Shown here: in pieces, positions 48,663-61,900 of the stretch
How the letters are laid out: each line of letters starts with the position of its first letter
How positions within the stretch are numbered: the first letter of the stretch is position 1
Assembly: GCA_001599715.1 (NCBI GenBank)
Contig: BCHU01000007.1
Location: 997,586-1,061,585, forward strand
Direction: 5' to 3'
Source: Phaeotremella fagi
Taxonomy: Eukaryota > Basidiomycota > Tremellomycetes > Tremellales > Phaeotremellaceae
DNA length: 64,000 nucleotides
Position numbers and translations under genes: made by a program
Notes under the pieces: model-generated
The model's input: the letters and a program-made list of their open reading frames with translations, nothing else
Told to the model about the DNA's origin: nothing
The model's database searches: none

Positions 48663-49630
48663 ATGGACGCCAAATCACTTCTAAGAGCCAAAAAAGCAAC
48701 AACGAAAATAGAACATCCTTATGCAACATACAACGCATCAGGTCAACTCAGATGTTCAATCTGTGCTGTACCAGGTAAGTTCGTCCTGTCCTGACCCGTA
48801 ACAAGCAAAAGAGTTGATCAAAGCAACATCAGTCCAACAATGGGACGCCCATTTACTTACCAAACAACATCGAACTTCTCTAGCTCGTGAGAAAGCTCTA
48901 CTCGCGAAACAACAACTAAAATCAAAACGACCTGCTACGGAGGATTTAACCGTTCCTTCGAATACTAAGAAGAGCAAGGTTGAGAATGTAACTGCTTTAC
49001 CGGAGGGGTTCTTTTCTAGTGGGAACGCTAGACCTGTTATTGATGATAATGAGGACGAAGAGGACGAGGAGATATCGGAATCAGGACCATCAACTTCGAA
49101 TACAGTTGCACAAACTAAACCTGAACCAACGGGTGATGATGAACTTGACGATTTCTTGAATTCCTTATCGAATGATATCGAACACCCCCCACCACCGCCA
49201 TCATCATCTACGGTTATACCTTCAGTGGCACCCAAGAAAATTGGATACAAAACCTCGTCGTCATCTGCGATCCCAGGTCAAGCGTCTTACGAAGCCGCAC
49301 CGATCCGTAACGTCCCATCTGACGAGGTAGTTGAGGAAGTCGTACCAGAGGAAAGTGAACGGGAGAGGAGGGAACGAGAGGCTCGTGAAGAGAAAGAAGA
49401 GATTATGGGGAGATTGGAAGAAGAGGAGAGAGCTCAGTGAGTGGTTTGTTGTGTTGATTTTGGAACTTGGAGTTGATATTGTTTTTTTTAGGGAGGACGC
49501 TGATTCAAGAGTCGCTTCGCTGAAAGCCAGAATGGAATTGTTGAAGAAGAAACGTGAAGCTGCTGCTAAGAGTGGGAGTGGTAAATCCAGAAACGGGAAT
49601 AAAGCAGTAAAGACGACGAATGGCTCATGA
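48663..49630 (+). CDS. ZNF830 (CCDC16)-like zinc-finger protein
   Basis: Nuclear protein related to human ZNF830/CCDC16, which is associated with the spliceosome/transcription-repair machinery; role here inferred. The N-terminus MDAKSLLRAKKATTKIEHPYATYNASGQLRCSIC joins after an intron (about 48775-48811) to ELIKATSVQQWDAHLLTKQHRTSL: a C2H2 zinc finger C-x2-C ... H-x5-H split by the intron. Low-complexity acidic and Pro/Ser stretches follow (EDEEDEEISESGPS, PPPPPSSST). A C-terminal coiled coil ERERREREAREEKEEIMGRLEEEERAQ is joined after another intron to EDADSRVASLKARMELLKKKREAAAK. Start at 48663 in good context. Confidence 0.8.
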
Positions 49631-49744
49631 AGACTGTGACGAAGTTGATTGTTGATCAGTGTAGGGGAGATGCAATTAAATAACATCGTATGAGTAATGC
49701 TTAATGTGATCTAATGTACAACAACAATCAAGAAAGATGCTTCT

Positions 49745-51214
49745 CTATGACAAACCAAATTTCTTCGCCCGATTTCCATCTCTGTTCTTGTTCTTAGTGG
49801 AGGAATCGAATGTCTGATTAGATCTCCCTTCACCATCCCATTTCTCACCATCAGGACTTCTTTTACCTTCACCGAAAGATTTGAACATCCCCATACCGAA
49901 TTTCGACGATTCATTATTCAATCCTGATTTTTTGGATTGACCACGAGAAGTTAAAATTGGAGTCGAAACCGAGTTGATAATTGCAGAAGGATCAAGACCG
50001 ATTTTTTTGATTTCCTTATTACCCAAACGTCTATTTATCAATCTCGAAGTCGATTTCTTCTGACTTGACCAAAAACCTTCTTCTCCCTCCTCTCCATCCA
50101 AATCCCCAAATTCCTTATTCTCATAATCAACCATCCTCTCCAAACCCGCCTCACCATCCCAACTACCAACCCTCCCAAGTTCTTCATACCAACCACTAAC
50201 GTCTTCCCCAGTTTGTTTCGCATAACTATCGATTCGTTCCAACGCCTCTATCCTCTCCCTCTCACGACGGACATCTTCAGTCCTACCAGCCAGCTTATCA
50301 GCTTCTCTCTCAGCTTTGAATTGCTCTCGTTGTTCTTTATAGATCTTTCGACGTATTTCTTGTCGTTTCGCGATTTGCACCTTTTCAAGTTCTTTCGATT
50401 CTCGATAGATCTGTTCGATTTTTTCAGCTTGTTCCCATCTCGAGATCATTATTGGGGAATCTGGTTGATAAGGTGAATTCTGATGTTCGAAATCCGTTGG
50501 GATAGGTATTGATTTGACCCGTCGAATGTTTAATCTCCCTCCGTCGTCGTCGTTGACATGAAGATCCGGATCCAATACCGTTTCCGACTCCAAACTCAAA
50601 TCTAAATCAGGATTATCGGATGGATCACCAACGACCCAAGCGGGAACGTTCCCTGCCTCATCGTACGAAGGTGGACCTATCGTCCAAGCGTATTCGATAG
50701 TATACGGGAAAGGTAATTTTGGTGGTGGAGGATCTCTAGGTGGTTTAGCAGCTGCTGCGTTCCTTATCGCTCTCCTAGTTTCTTTTTGAGCTTGCTTAAT
50801 CGCCGCTTCTCTTTCTTCATCGTTTCGATGGGGGATAAGTAATCGTCTTTTATGTATCAATCCTTGATCCTCCAGTGAAACCAGTACTTTCGATTTAAGA
50901 AATCTAGTATTGTATTTATTTGAATTAGAACATTGTGTTTATGTGGCTTATGAGATGACTTACGTCGTGGAGTGGAATGGATGATCAGGTAATCTAGGTA
51001 TTGGAGGTGGTACCCATATTCGTTTCCCTTCACGTCGATTACTAACATTCTTCATCCTGATCGTCCCATCCTCAGTGAGTTGCTGTTGAGCAGGTAACAA
51101 AGGTTTGAATCCGTGCGTAGCCAATTTCCAGATTTGTTGAGTGTTCAGATATTTGTTCGACGATAGTAACGTTTTCACTAGTTTCGTAGCTGTCACCGTT
51201 GGTGGTGTCGTCAT
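49745..51214 (-). CDS. Unknown basic coiled-coil protein
   Basis: Not recognised with confidence. Two exons: 51214 to about 50974 (MTTPPTVTATKLVKTLLSSNKYLNTQQIWKLATHGFKPLL), joined across a GTAAGT...CTAG intron as HSTTFLKSKVLVSLEDQGLIHKRRLLIPH. The N-terminal part looks like a winged-helix-type protein segment (NTQQIWKLA...FLK..VL..LE.QGLIHK). The middle has a long, strongly charged coiled coil (RWEQAEKIEQIYRESKELEKVQIAKRQEIRRK) and the C-terminus is basic, rich in Ser, Lys and Asn. About 452 residues. It might be a mitochondrial ribosome-associated protein, but this is a guess and no presequence is visible. Confidence 0.6.
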
Positions 51215-51359
51215 CTGTACCGTGATTCAAGATAGTTGGCGTTTTCTTCTAATTGTAGATCGAGATGGAGATTTGTTGTTGTAATTTTTGAGATTTAAAC
51301 TTTTCGAGATTTAACGGAATCAAATTTCTTATGATGCTACGAAAGGTCGAAGAAGGACG

Positions 51360-52175
51360 ATGATGATGAAGAACGAGTTGATGACAACGATGAAGATCAT
51401 TTCAATAATATTACTATACTTAGCATTGTTAATCAATAGCATCAATGCTGATACTGAAATCCTCAATTTCAAATACCCGCTGGAAGGTACTACAACGACA
51501 GAAACAGTTTCAAGAGATTATTTGAGGTTAGTAACCATTCGCACCCACTCTGAACTACTGAAGCTGAACACACGTACAGTCTATCATCAACAGACCAACA
51601 AATTGAGTCATTCGTTTCGAACGATGTATCAGAAAGATGGGTAAAACTCTCGATAGATGATAATTACTCTTCGTGGACTGTAAGACTCTCATGGCCGGGG
51701 TCGGTAAGTACAATCTATCCTTCACAACTTTAGTCAACCTGACGACATAAATCAGTCACCAACAAAATTCAACCTCAACCTCTATCCATCTCCCAACAAA
51801 AACGAAATCCTATTAAAAATAAAAGCAAAAGCTCTCTCACCTTCCATCCCAACCTCCAAATTCCAAAATCTAGAAAAGATACTTGACATTCTCCACCCCC
51901 AAAAGGAATACAAAAATTTAGAAGATATCTTACGAATCTTACATCCCGACACCACCGTGTCTGATTCAGAAGGATGGAAATTTGATACGAGGTTTCATGT
52001 GGTGCTTGAACCCGTTTTATTTGGGACACTACCATTGGGGAGTTTATGGACTTTGGTTTATTTGGTGATTTTTGGGTTGGGAGCTTTTGCTGTTGTTCCG
52101 ATTTTTATTAGGTTTTTGGAAGGTTTACAGAAGGGGTCTTTGGGTCAGGAACTGGATGATAAGAAAAAGCAATAG
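51360..52175 (+). CDS. ER-type single-pass membrane protein
   Basis: Not named. The start at 51360 gives a signal sequence (MTTMKIISIILLYLALLINSINA). Three exons join in frame: RDYL-SLSSTDQQIESFVSNDVSERWVKLS, then VRLSWPGS-SPTKFNLNLYPSPNKNEILLKIKAKALS. A C-terminal membrane helix LGSLWTLVYLVIFGLGAFAVVPIFI follows FHVVLEPVLFGTLPL and the tail ends QELDDKKKQ, whose KKKQ resembles a KKXX-type ER retention motif (lysines at -4 to -2). The layout (signal, luminal domain, FHVxLEPVxxGxLP, membrane span) recalls PIG-X/Pbn1-like GPI mannosyltransferase partners, but I cannot assign it with certainty. Divergent to the coiled-coil gene with only 145 bp between starts. Confidence 0.68.
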
Positions 52176-52359
52176 GGGGTTATCGATTAATCCCCTTGAT
52201 TTCAGTCTGTATTTGTGCTGTGATGAGAACGGTATGTGTAATACGATACAATAACATCTCATCTGCCGATTGTATTTGGCATCGAGTACGTATAACTACA
52301 TCAGATAAACCAACTCCTCCCAACATCTCCGAAAGACAAATCGAGCCCAACGACAAATA

Positions 52360-54702
52360 TCATAAAACCACTTGAGCCTCCACACCCTCCATCTCAAGAG
52401 CTTCATCCGAACTGATAGAAACCAAAGGTAAAGTATCTTCACTTCTCACCATACCCAGATCCCCCTTCAACAAACCTGATTCTAACCCCGGCCCCGAACC
52501 TGATAAACTCAAACTCGTTCGACGTTTAACATCAGCTTCAGCTTCTCTAGCCGCGATAATCGGCCAAAAATCTTCTTCGTCACTAAGCGTAAACTAATAT
52601 ATCTTTGGTCAGCTTGATCAGATTGAATTTCAGGTAGGGATGGACGAACCTCGGATTTCCTTTCTACCGCTGTGGAAAGTGGTAGACCAAATGGATTGAC
52701 TGATCCTAGTTTTTGACTGAGTCTGGTGATTTTCTCACGGGCTGTTGATAAGATCGTTGGTGATTTCGATAATTCTTCACGTCGATTGGCTGCTTCTATT
52801 AGAAAGGGGAGACGATTCTGAGTGGGTTCATGGTTGATCTCCACATTGACGTGGTTTGGTTGATTAATAACTGGTAGAAGTGTACCATTCTCTTGTAGTG
52901 GATTTGTTCGTACCAGACGTTGATTCTTGTTCGTTCCTACAGATGCATCAACCGGACTTGTCAAGTCACCTGTTGGTCGAACTGGAATCTTCCCACTCTG
53001 TACTTGTTGACGAGCTACCGAACCTCTTAATGGTGTATCGACTACAGAATGACGTCTTTCATTCCTTTCCGCCCTAGTCGGTAATCTCACAACAGTCTTC
53101 GAAGCAACAGGACGTAGTTCACGTTTCTGAGCTGGTTTCACACCTTCACTCTTTCGACGTGTGTCCGAAGAAGATTTCTTACGTTGCAGCGATGTATCTC
53201 TCAATGCTGCGACTCTTGCTGGGATCGGTGCGGGGGATTCAGACGGTGCTGGAGAAAGTGATGGTGAATGATTTGAAGATGTTGGTGTGGAATTTCGAGG
53301 GTCGTTGGCTTTCGTCGGTCTTTCAGCTTTTGTTAGCAACTCGTCAATCTGGACATTTCATGGGCAAACTCACTTCCTAGATTCAACTGGCAGTAGTTGA
53401 TCATATCGCTTCATGACTTCTTCACCCTCCCTGACGAGTTTTCTTCGTAACCAGTCAATCCCTTCCTCTTTAATCTTCTCTCTACCTTTTTTCCAGGTAT
53501 CGATATTTGTTTCTGTAACCAAAGGATCGTTTTTGACGATATTCGATGAGTGGAATACGTCAGAGGAAGATCTTGATAGAACTGCACTGACGACAGCTGA
53601 CCATGAAGACGTTGACATTCCTTTTAACAGATCTATTCGTGTTTTCATTTTATATCTCTCAAATTGAAGTTTCTCTTTCTCCCTGATTCTCTGTCGACGT
53701 TCGAACGCTTCATATTTTTTGTGTAAGGTGTGGTAGTAATTATCAGATGTATCCTCGTGCAACTATTATCGACTATTAGCTTCCTCAACGCGATCATACA
53801 AAGTAAGGACAGATACCTCATTCCCACCTCTGATCTTTCTTTTCAAAGGACTCAGAGCACTTTTAATACCATATGTCAAAACGTCAAGTTCCTCTTTAGC
53901 CTCTTCCGTATCATCATCACCTGGTTTAACCAAGATCCAAGAAGGGGTTTCGATCCTCGTTTGATTTTCTACTGGGGCAACAGCAGATCGTGGTGATGGT
54001 TCTGATAAAGAGATTTTACTAGAGTCAATGGTCGATTTCTTTGGTGTTAAAGTGATAGCTGGTGGTAATGGTTCGGAAGTGTTGCTAGTATATGTTGATG
54101 GCTGAATGAGATTCAATGGGAGCGTCGATAGATGGATTTGAAGATTATCGGGTGGACTGTGTGATACAGCACCTATCAATCAACATGATCAGTAAAATGC
54201 AATGTATGACTGTAAACAAGCGTCAAAACCTACCCCAACGATCTAACCAATCAACCACCATTTCCTCCAAGTCCCTAATCCCCTCTGCACCACCCCCAGC
54301 AGCCCGTCGAATCCGACCTGGCATAACACGTTTCTCAGGTATCCTAGAACCAGCAGAGGCAGAAGATGGATTCAAAGCTTTATTCTTTCCTTTCATATTG
54401 TTGATGACGGGCGTGGAAGGACCTGCGATGGGACTAGGTTGACGTGACGATTCCAATGAAGATAATTTAGATGTCATCTTGTCTGAATCTGAATCACCAT
54501 TCAGTTCTGGTATCTCTAGTGAGGTTGGTTGAGGGGTGGACAGTTTGGAAGTGGAAGTGAATGATGGGAGGAAGGAGGTTATTGTTGTTTGGATTGACGT
54601 TGTTGTTGATTTTGCAGATCGATTGAGCGCGTTTGTTTTGGAAAATAATTGATTTTTGGATGGATTTGGGAGTGGAGCTTTGGGTGGATCTTTCAATGAC
54701 AT
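52360..54702 (-). CDS. Unknown Ser/Pro-rich coiled-coil protein, possible chromatin factor
   Basis: Not named. Spliced from five or so exons. Start at 54702 (MSLKDPPKAPLPNPSKNQ) preferred over an in-frame ATG further upstream. N-terminal Ser/Thr-rich region, then RIPEKRVMPGRIRRAAGGGAEGIRDLEEMVVDWLDRW, then PSWILVKPGDDDTEEAKEELDVLTYGIKSALSPLKRK, then LHEDTSDNYYHTLHKKYEAFERRQRIREKEKLQFERYKMKTRIDLLKGM, a charged coiled coil. The C-terminal third is Ser/Pro/Arg-rich and disordered, ending EDTLPLVSISSDEALEMEGVEAQVVL. The coiled-coil pattern (Y-E-x-x-E-R-R-Q-R-I-R-E-K-E-K-L-x-x-E-R-Y-K) is found in fungal chromatin-complex subunits I have seen described, but that link is only a hunch. Confidence 0.6.
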
Positions 54703-54978
54703 AGTTGATGATATTTTGACATAGATGTTGATCAGAATATAACCTAGAAAAGTAACTTGTACATTGTTGCAAATGCCGAGAGATTGGATTGATTTATTTT
54801 CGGCCCTCAATTTGAGTGAAAGATAAAAGATTTGTTGTTGTTGTTTTACTTATCAATTTCAAGGCGTGCTTAACAGAATTAACAAGATCTACCTTATCAT
54901 TCATCCTTAATCCATTGAATAATCCAGTTCAGAATCACTCAAGAATATTTACCATACAATCCCATAGAGAAGCTTAAA

Positions 54979-55658
54979 AATGCCCCTACTAGTTACACCG
55001 TAAGTCTCACCCAATCTCAGAGCACTGAACCACCAGATTCCCCCACGTAATGAATGGAATCAATGGACCTACCTCACCTCCAGTCACATATCTGATATTC
55101 TACTCATCAATAGAGAATGGTCAGATGTGGTGTCCTGTAAGATAGTCCAACATAATTTATATTATCATTGCTGACAGACATTCCTTTCAGGATTGTCGAG
55201 CTGTTGAAGGAATTGTCAAGAGGACTTTTGATGGTCCAGAGAAACCTAGTATGTGTCTTTGTTTTTGTTGACTCGTACTGAGCTGACTTGGGTTGTAGAA
55301 GCTATCATAAACTGGGTTGGGAATAGGACAGAGTGAGTAGAAAAAGACCTTGTACAGAGTCAAACCCTTCTTTGAACATTGTCATTCCATTCTTGAAATC
55401 ATACAGCTGACTGATGAATTCACTCAGATGGAGAACTCCAAAGAATGCAGCTAGACAACAATGGAACGTTAACAACGTCCCAACGATATTGAGGTTAGAA
55501 AACGTTAGTCCTCCAAACTCTCTTCCTTATCTCTTGACCCCATCACTCACACGATGCGACTTCCATAGGGACGAGAAACTTCTAGAGTTACGGAGGTCGA
55601 GATTCTCGATTCTGCACAATGGAAGAAATTCTTGAATGGGGAATTGGGCTCTTCATGA
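54979..55658 (+). CDS. TXNDC17-like thioredoxin-fold protein (DUF953)
   Basis: Small cytosolic thioredoxin-like protein of the TRP14/TXNDC17 group, a disulfide reductase. Six very short exons splice in frame: MPLLVTP, FPHVMNGINGPTSPPVTYLIFYSSIENGQMWCP, DCRAVEGIVKRTFDGPEKP, KAIINWVGNRTE, WRTPKNAARQQWNVNNVPTILRLEN, GRETSRVTEVEILDSAQWKKFLNGELGSS. The active site spans an intron and reads WCPDCR, the WCPDC variant typical of this family rather than WCGPC. cis-Pro (NNVPTI) is present. About 125 residues, as expected. Introns are about 40-60 nt and exons as short as 20 nt. Confidence 0.88.
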
Positions 55659-55932
55659 TTGATCTGGAAGATAGGGAAATGAGGCTTAGCAAATCAATAG
55701 ACTAGAGATTGCATGCATTTATCTCACTGGGCTCATCTAGGATACATAACAAGGATATGCTGTCCATGGGACTGGGTACTTTACAAATACTTGGTTCGAT
55801 ATCTTGCCTTAATGTAGTCGACGCTTTCATGCCAAAAAGAAATCAATGAGGAGTTCGTAAATTAAATGCCGAATGTTACGACTTGAATGCACAATCATGT
55901 TCACGATTCTACTTCTTACATTCAACGACAAA

Positions 55933-58436
55933 ATGTCAAATATCGGAGATCTCACTCTTGGTGAGATATGGAAAGCAATCTATAACCCACCAGATACACC
56001 TTTCAAAATAGCAATTCTGGTTATTGCTTTTGCTATCCATCTACCAACAGTTTTCGCTTGGATCAAGAACAGAAGAAATAGTCGTAAAGTTCATTCATTC
56101 GTTTGGCCTTTACCAAAGGTAAATCCTTAACTGTTCAAAGCTATATGCAACTTACTCTAATATCGTCTATAGGCTGCTGATCCATTGTGGACATCGAATT
56201 TTATCGAATCACCTAACGTTCTCAGTCATTTAGATGATCCAAGTTTGTTACCCCCCGAAGCTGGACATACAGGTACAAAGAGAAGTCATGTAACATGTTT
56301 TGATCCAGCAACTGGGGTGAGTCTCTCCACTTATCGAATCACCAGCAATTGACCTGCTCGTTAGTATCATATCGAAACCATTCCATTACTTTCAGCAGAC
56401 GAAGTAGCGAACCAAATCCAAACAGCCAACGACGCACAAGCCAAATGGTCGAAATCGACTTTCGCTCAACGACAAAGTTTATTGCGTAGTCTCAAAGCAT
56501 GGTGTTTGAGAGATATGGACGGAATCGTTAAAGTTGCTTGTAGAGATACTGGTAAAACTCGTATGTCTTTTATCCATTTTGTGCAATTTCAAGAGTATTG
56601 ACATCGTGTTGTAGGTGTTGACGCAGTTTTTGGAGAGATTCTAACAACTCTATCCAAGATTGATTGGTTACTCAAACACGGTGAAAAGACTCTACGACCA
56701 AGAACACGTTCTGGTAATTTACTACTTGCCCATAAAGTTTCCCAGGTAAGAGTGACGTCTATTGAAATCGGTTTCACCATCTAACAAAAGCACGCAGGTT
56801 CATTACCAACCACTCGGTACAGTGCTTGCTTTGGTCTCATGGAACTACAGTTTCCATAATCTTCTTTCACCAATCTTGGCAGCGTTGTTCGCTGGGAATA
56901 GCATAGTCGTTAAATGTTCCGAACAGGTGGCATGGTCTTCCAAATGGTTCATTGGGGGTGTCAAAGCTTGTTTGAGAGCTGCTGGAATTGATGATGGTAT
57001 CGTACAGGTGAATGAATTTCAATTCGATTCCAAAATCCATTACTGATCCGGAAACAGTTGGTCATTTGTTTACCTGACGTCGCTGAGACGATCACAAGAA
57101 ATCCTTTGGTTAAACATATCACATGTGAGTATTTCATTCATTGACCTGACATAAAGCTGACAGATTGAAGTCATTGGCAGTGAACCTGTTGGAAAGAAAG
57201 TATGTCGACCTATAATACTTCAATCACTCTCAACTCATATACAACTTGCAGGTCGCTCTTGCCGCAGCTGAGATCATGGTTCCAACGTGTATCGAACTCG
57301 GAGGTAAAGATCCAGCTTTCCTTCTCCCATCAGCGGATTTAGATTTCTTTGCCAGTACATGGATGCGAGGAGCTTTGTGAGTTATCATCGTTGACGATTT
57401 CATGTGACTGACAATGACTAGTCAAGCAGTAAGTATCAGGTGACCCTTCGATCGTAAATCAACTAAAACGTCAACTCTATAGGCAGGTCAGAACTGTATA
57501 GGAATCGAATTATTCATAGTTCCCCGATCATTATACAAGAAATTCCTAGAAATCATGACTCCACGAATAGCAGGGTTGAGATTAGGACCGACGTCGGACG
57601 TAGGCTCCCTTATCTCCAGTACACCTATTGAAAAACTAGAAAAAACTTTATCGAAAGCTCAGGAAGAAGGTGCGAAAGTTCTCGTCGGTGGAACAAGATA
57701 CCAACACCCGGAATACAAGAATGGATCATATTTCACACCAACTCTAGTCGTCGATGTCAATCTCGATATGGAAATTGCTATCAATGAACTTTTCGCTCCT
57801 GTCATGACTGTCGTTCCTTATGATGATAACGATGTGGATGCTGTTGTCGAGAAACTTAATCGTGGGAGATTCGGATTGGGGGCTTCGGTCTTTGGAAGGA
57901 ATAGAGAGGAATGTAGGAAGGTAGCGAGGAATCTACAATGTGGGATGGTAGCTGTTAACGAGTGAGTTTGATCGTGACCTAGATTTAAGAATAAATTCTA
58001 ATACTGCAACCACTAGTTTCGTAAGTTTGAAAACTTCGTTGTTAATCCACCTTTCTCTTTCTGATTTGAATCTGTTCCATGAATCTAGGGGGTCTTCTAC
58101 TTAAATCAAGCAATGCCTTTCGGAGGAGTCAAAGCCTCAGGTCACGGCAGATTCGGTGGTGAAGAAGGTCTAAAATCGTTATGTTCAGTGAAGGCGATCA
58201 CCGAAGATCGATTCTTCTCTCTGATCAAAACTTCAATCCCAAGACCAGTTGGTAAGTCCGAGTACACTGTCTTTATTTCCTTGGGAGGAGGTTTTAATGA
58301 TTCTCGAAAATTAGATTACCCTCTACCATCCGGTGATCAATCTTGGAATTTCTTGGTTGGTCTAGTTAGATTCGCTTACTCGCCTCGACCTGTTCAACGT
58401 CTTAAAGGTTTGATCAAACTCTTGACTTCGTTGTGA
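55933..58436 (+). CDS. MSC7: Membrane-anchored aldehyde dehydrogenase (Msc7-like)
   Basis: NAD(P)-dependent oxidation of aldehydes; substrate unknown. N-terminal membrane helix [20 protein letters not shown] followed by a charged segment, then the ALDH fold over about 10 exons: [62 protein letters not shown] with the general-base glutamate, [10 protein letters not shown] with the catalytic cysteine, [12 protein letters not shown] and [17 protein letters not shown]. All core catalytic residues are seen. Yeast Msc7 has the same N-terminal helix and C-terminal extension; the last exon here ends [19 protein letters not shown] at 55933 preferred; an ATG at 55873 is also in frame. Confidence 0.9.
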
Positions 58437-58986
58437 AACAAAATTGGGGTTTTAGTGGAATAAAATAAATGCAAATTGTTTTCAGAACCCGCATTTTATT
58501 TGATCCTGACTGATGACTCCTCAATCATGGCGGAAGTTAAAGTTGGCATGTTATACATCTCAATGTCTGAATTTTAATGACGAATTTTTGAAAGAAGAAA
58601 AAAGAAGAAAGAGAAAGCAGGAAGAAGGAACCAAAATTGAAATAAAGAAAACTTGAGAAAGTGAATATAAGCAAACGACCCCAAGATCATATAAAAGTAT
58701 AATTATATGAAATCTTCCAAAAAAGAAAAAAATAATTACAAGCTAAGCCCATGATTAAAAAAGTTGTCTAATGCCGAGAGGTACTGAAAAATCCGAAGAA
58801 AAAAAGGTGTTTGATGAGAGAGGAGTTGAAAAAGATTTGAGTCGTTGGACCGAATATAATTATCAGAAGAATGGGGTGGTGATCCTCGAATATCTTCCAG
58901 ATGACTTCTATATACAGCCAAAAAAAGTGATTTATTTCATTATTGTCCTGGGCGTTTTTCGATTCTTCTTTCCCTTTCTCGATCTT
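58437..58986. other. Convergent 3' region, AT-rich
   Basis: About 550 bp between the aldehyde dehydrogenase and the transporter-glycosyltransferase gene, which point toward each other. Purine-rich on the plus strand (58585-58660). A plus-strand frame at 58771-59007 has a hydrophobic end but no other support. Confidence 0.5.
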
Positions 58987-61900
58987 TTATGCCGATATCG
59001 TTATTGACCTTTTGGTTTCGTTATTGGATTCATCCACCAGGTTTCGAGCTTCATTTCGTGCTTTGATATATTGGTGACAATGGTAATTTCCACTTTCATC
59101 GAAACAGCCCCAATAACCTGTCCAACCTAGATCCTCAACGACATATTTCCTGGCAGCCTCAATATCAAGTCTAAGTTGTTGGACAGATTAGTGATTCAGA
59201 TCTAGATAAACGGTCGGTCATTAACTCACCTTGGTTCAGTGTACCAGTTGTTACCAGTACAAATGATGCTATCGATATTCAAGAATTTTTCCAAATGTTT
59301 ACCATGACCCATAAATTCGCCTGGGACACCAATATGTTTTTCAGGCATACCACTCCATTCACCTTGAGAATCACCGGCACTTCTGATCCAACCTGCGAAA
59401 GGTTTATAAATCCTAACAGTAGGTGCTGGATGTGTATGATCCCAAGCCCAAAGTTTTTCTTGCCAGTATGGAGAAGTTGGATCGGCGTTACGATATTTGT
59501 TGTAAATCTTCCCAACACATCTGTTCATCACCCAGTACATCTCCCAATCTTCTTCAGAGTTTAAGCAGTTGTCGTCAGTTTGGATTGGATCGATTTCACG
59601 TCCTGAATTATCGGCGTTGTTTGGTGATCCAGGTTTCAATCCTGCATGAACCATTTCGATTAAATCTCCGTTATCTTGGTTCATTCTTGCTTTACCGTGA
59701 TCAGCCCAACTGACCCATCGTTGCAAGAAACTCCATCCACCAGGTGAATTCTTAACCATGTATCCACAACCACAAATTTCACCGTTCTCACGATCAGTCA
59801 AGACCATGTCAACAGAATCATCAATCCAATTTCTGATGTCATTGTTGGAATCGAGAATAACGAAATCTGAATCAGTCACGATGACCCATTGATAGAATCG
59901 TAGATACTTCGCGACGGTTCGGTGTCGAGCAGTGAGGAAATGTTTGTCGGGGACCATGATAAAATGTTCCAAGATGAATGGGATACCAGCTCTTGCACAG
60001 TAGCATTGAATAGCTAAGAATTGTTGACCGTATAAACTGACTTCTCCTTCTGTGGCAACAATGATCCAAGCGACTCGTGGTAATCTCGCAACATCGATGG
60101 AAGAATCGTAAGAAGCGATGATCTCTTGTCCTGGACCACTGACTGTCCATCGACTGAATTTTCTTTCCGACTCGAAGTGCTCATCAGCACCGGTGTTTAA
60201 GGGGTATTTGGCGGTCCAGGCTGGACTCATTCCTTCAAAGCCAGGAACTATGGATTGTCAGCAAAAGCAAAATGATCAAAACCCTACCAGAGGAGCTACG
60301 AAGACCAAGCAGAGAGAAGAATAAGACTACGCCGATAACAGTAACGCCGATGGTTCTGTTTCTTTTAGAGTTGGAGTCTCGCTGAATGCAATGTCAATAT
60401 TTAACAACACACAAAGGACTACACCTACGTCGATCCCATTGATGCCTCCTGCCAAGCTCTTATACAAGTTAGTGACTTGTTGACCAGACCCAAATGAACC
60501 AGTCAATCCTAGCGTCAAGATCAATCCAACCGTCGCAATACCGTAACCTGTCTCAGTCAGTATTATTCATGCTATGAACCTCACCTCTCAATTGACCGGT
60601 AGATAAAGATGCAGTAGTGTAGACAGCAATGAGGACATCCTGCAAGATAGTCAGAAAAGTATTAGACTGTCAAATTGAAATTTCCACCTACCCTAAGTAC
60701 TGATGCCAAACTTGTATTCAATGCTCCAACTGAATCGATCAAGTACACTTCAGATAATGATGATCCAAAAGCGATGATACCGCTGAAGATTATGACGACG
60801 ATACCGATATTAGGGAATTGGGCAAGAGGTGCAAGACCCTCGTTGAATGGGAGTGAGAGACCAAGTAAGATTGAAGCGACCTAGAGTCATTAGTCCCTGG
60901 TCTGCTTTGGGCCTCAGATGATTGACTCACTGGTGCATAATGGTAAACTACACTGGAAGGACTGATAGCAAAGTTGACGATAAGAGCTTGAATGAAGACC
61001 AGTTTGGCTGGTTCGACCTATTTAAAATGTCAGTTTCATACTCAAACGCTCTGAAAGGGACGCACAAAAGTAGCAGCCACTTGACAGAAGAACCCAAATA
61101 CCGTTGACTCAAATTCACTTCCCGCTGAAATAACCAATCCGATCGTGACCACCGCCAAAGCACCGTATAACCCGTTGTTGACGTTTTCTAAAACAGACCA
61201 AGTCAGTACCGATCGAAATGAATCTAAAGGTCCGAGACTCACGATATAATTTTAGAATTATCATGATACCTAACGTGAATCCTGGGATGAATGCCTGGAT
61301 ACATCGTCGTCAGCCAGTTGCACGCAAGAATTCATGGTCGACAAGACTTGCCTTCAAGAGTTGGATTGTACCAATGCTTAGATGAGTTGTTCCATAGCTA
61401 CTGAGGATGGATGAAAGAGCAAAAAGTCCACCTAAAGGTGCTATCGTCCGCAGCCATTCAGGTCTCTGTTTTCATGAGTTAGCCAAGTGTTGTTAGTGGA
61501 TGGGATTGTTCGACTGACTGCGATTTCAATGGATTCAGAACGGATCCTTGCAACGCTCAACCTCAAGATCCGCGTTCCAGCAATCTGCTCAGCATCAGTT
61601 CTACATTCTTATACTATATCGATGGACCTACTACACATGCTGATTGGAAAAAGCCAAGAAATATTGGCTGAGATCAGGGTTAGCTGTAGTCTGAGAATGG
61701 AAGTCCTGATAGACATACAAAGTCATAATCCAATGTTTTATGGATATATCTGTTAAGTAGCAGATGAGCAGAACCAGTGACCAGCTACGATGATGAGATC
61801 AATATCTATAAAGAAGTGAAATGAAGAAACATACCCATGCAACAACTAGACGCGACGAGATCAGCGAGGGAAAGCTGGCAAGGGAGGATGCACTCACCAA

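Noticed and set aside
58771..59007. Small plus-strand protein with a hydrophobic C-terminus
   Set aside because: It overlaps the end of the fusion gene, is short and AT-rich, and has no start context or homology-like support.
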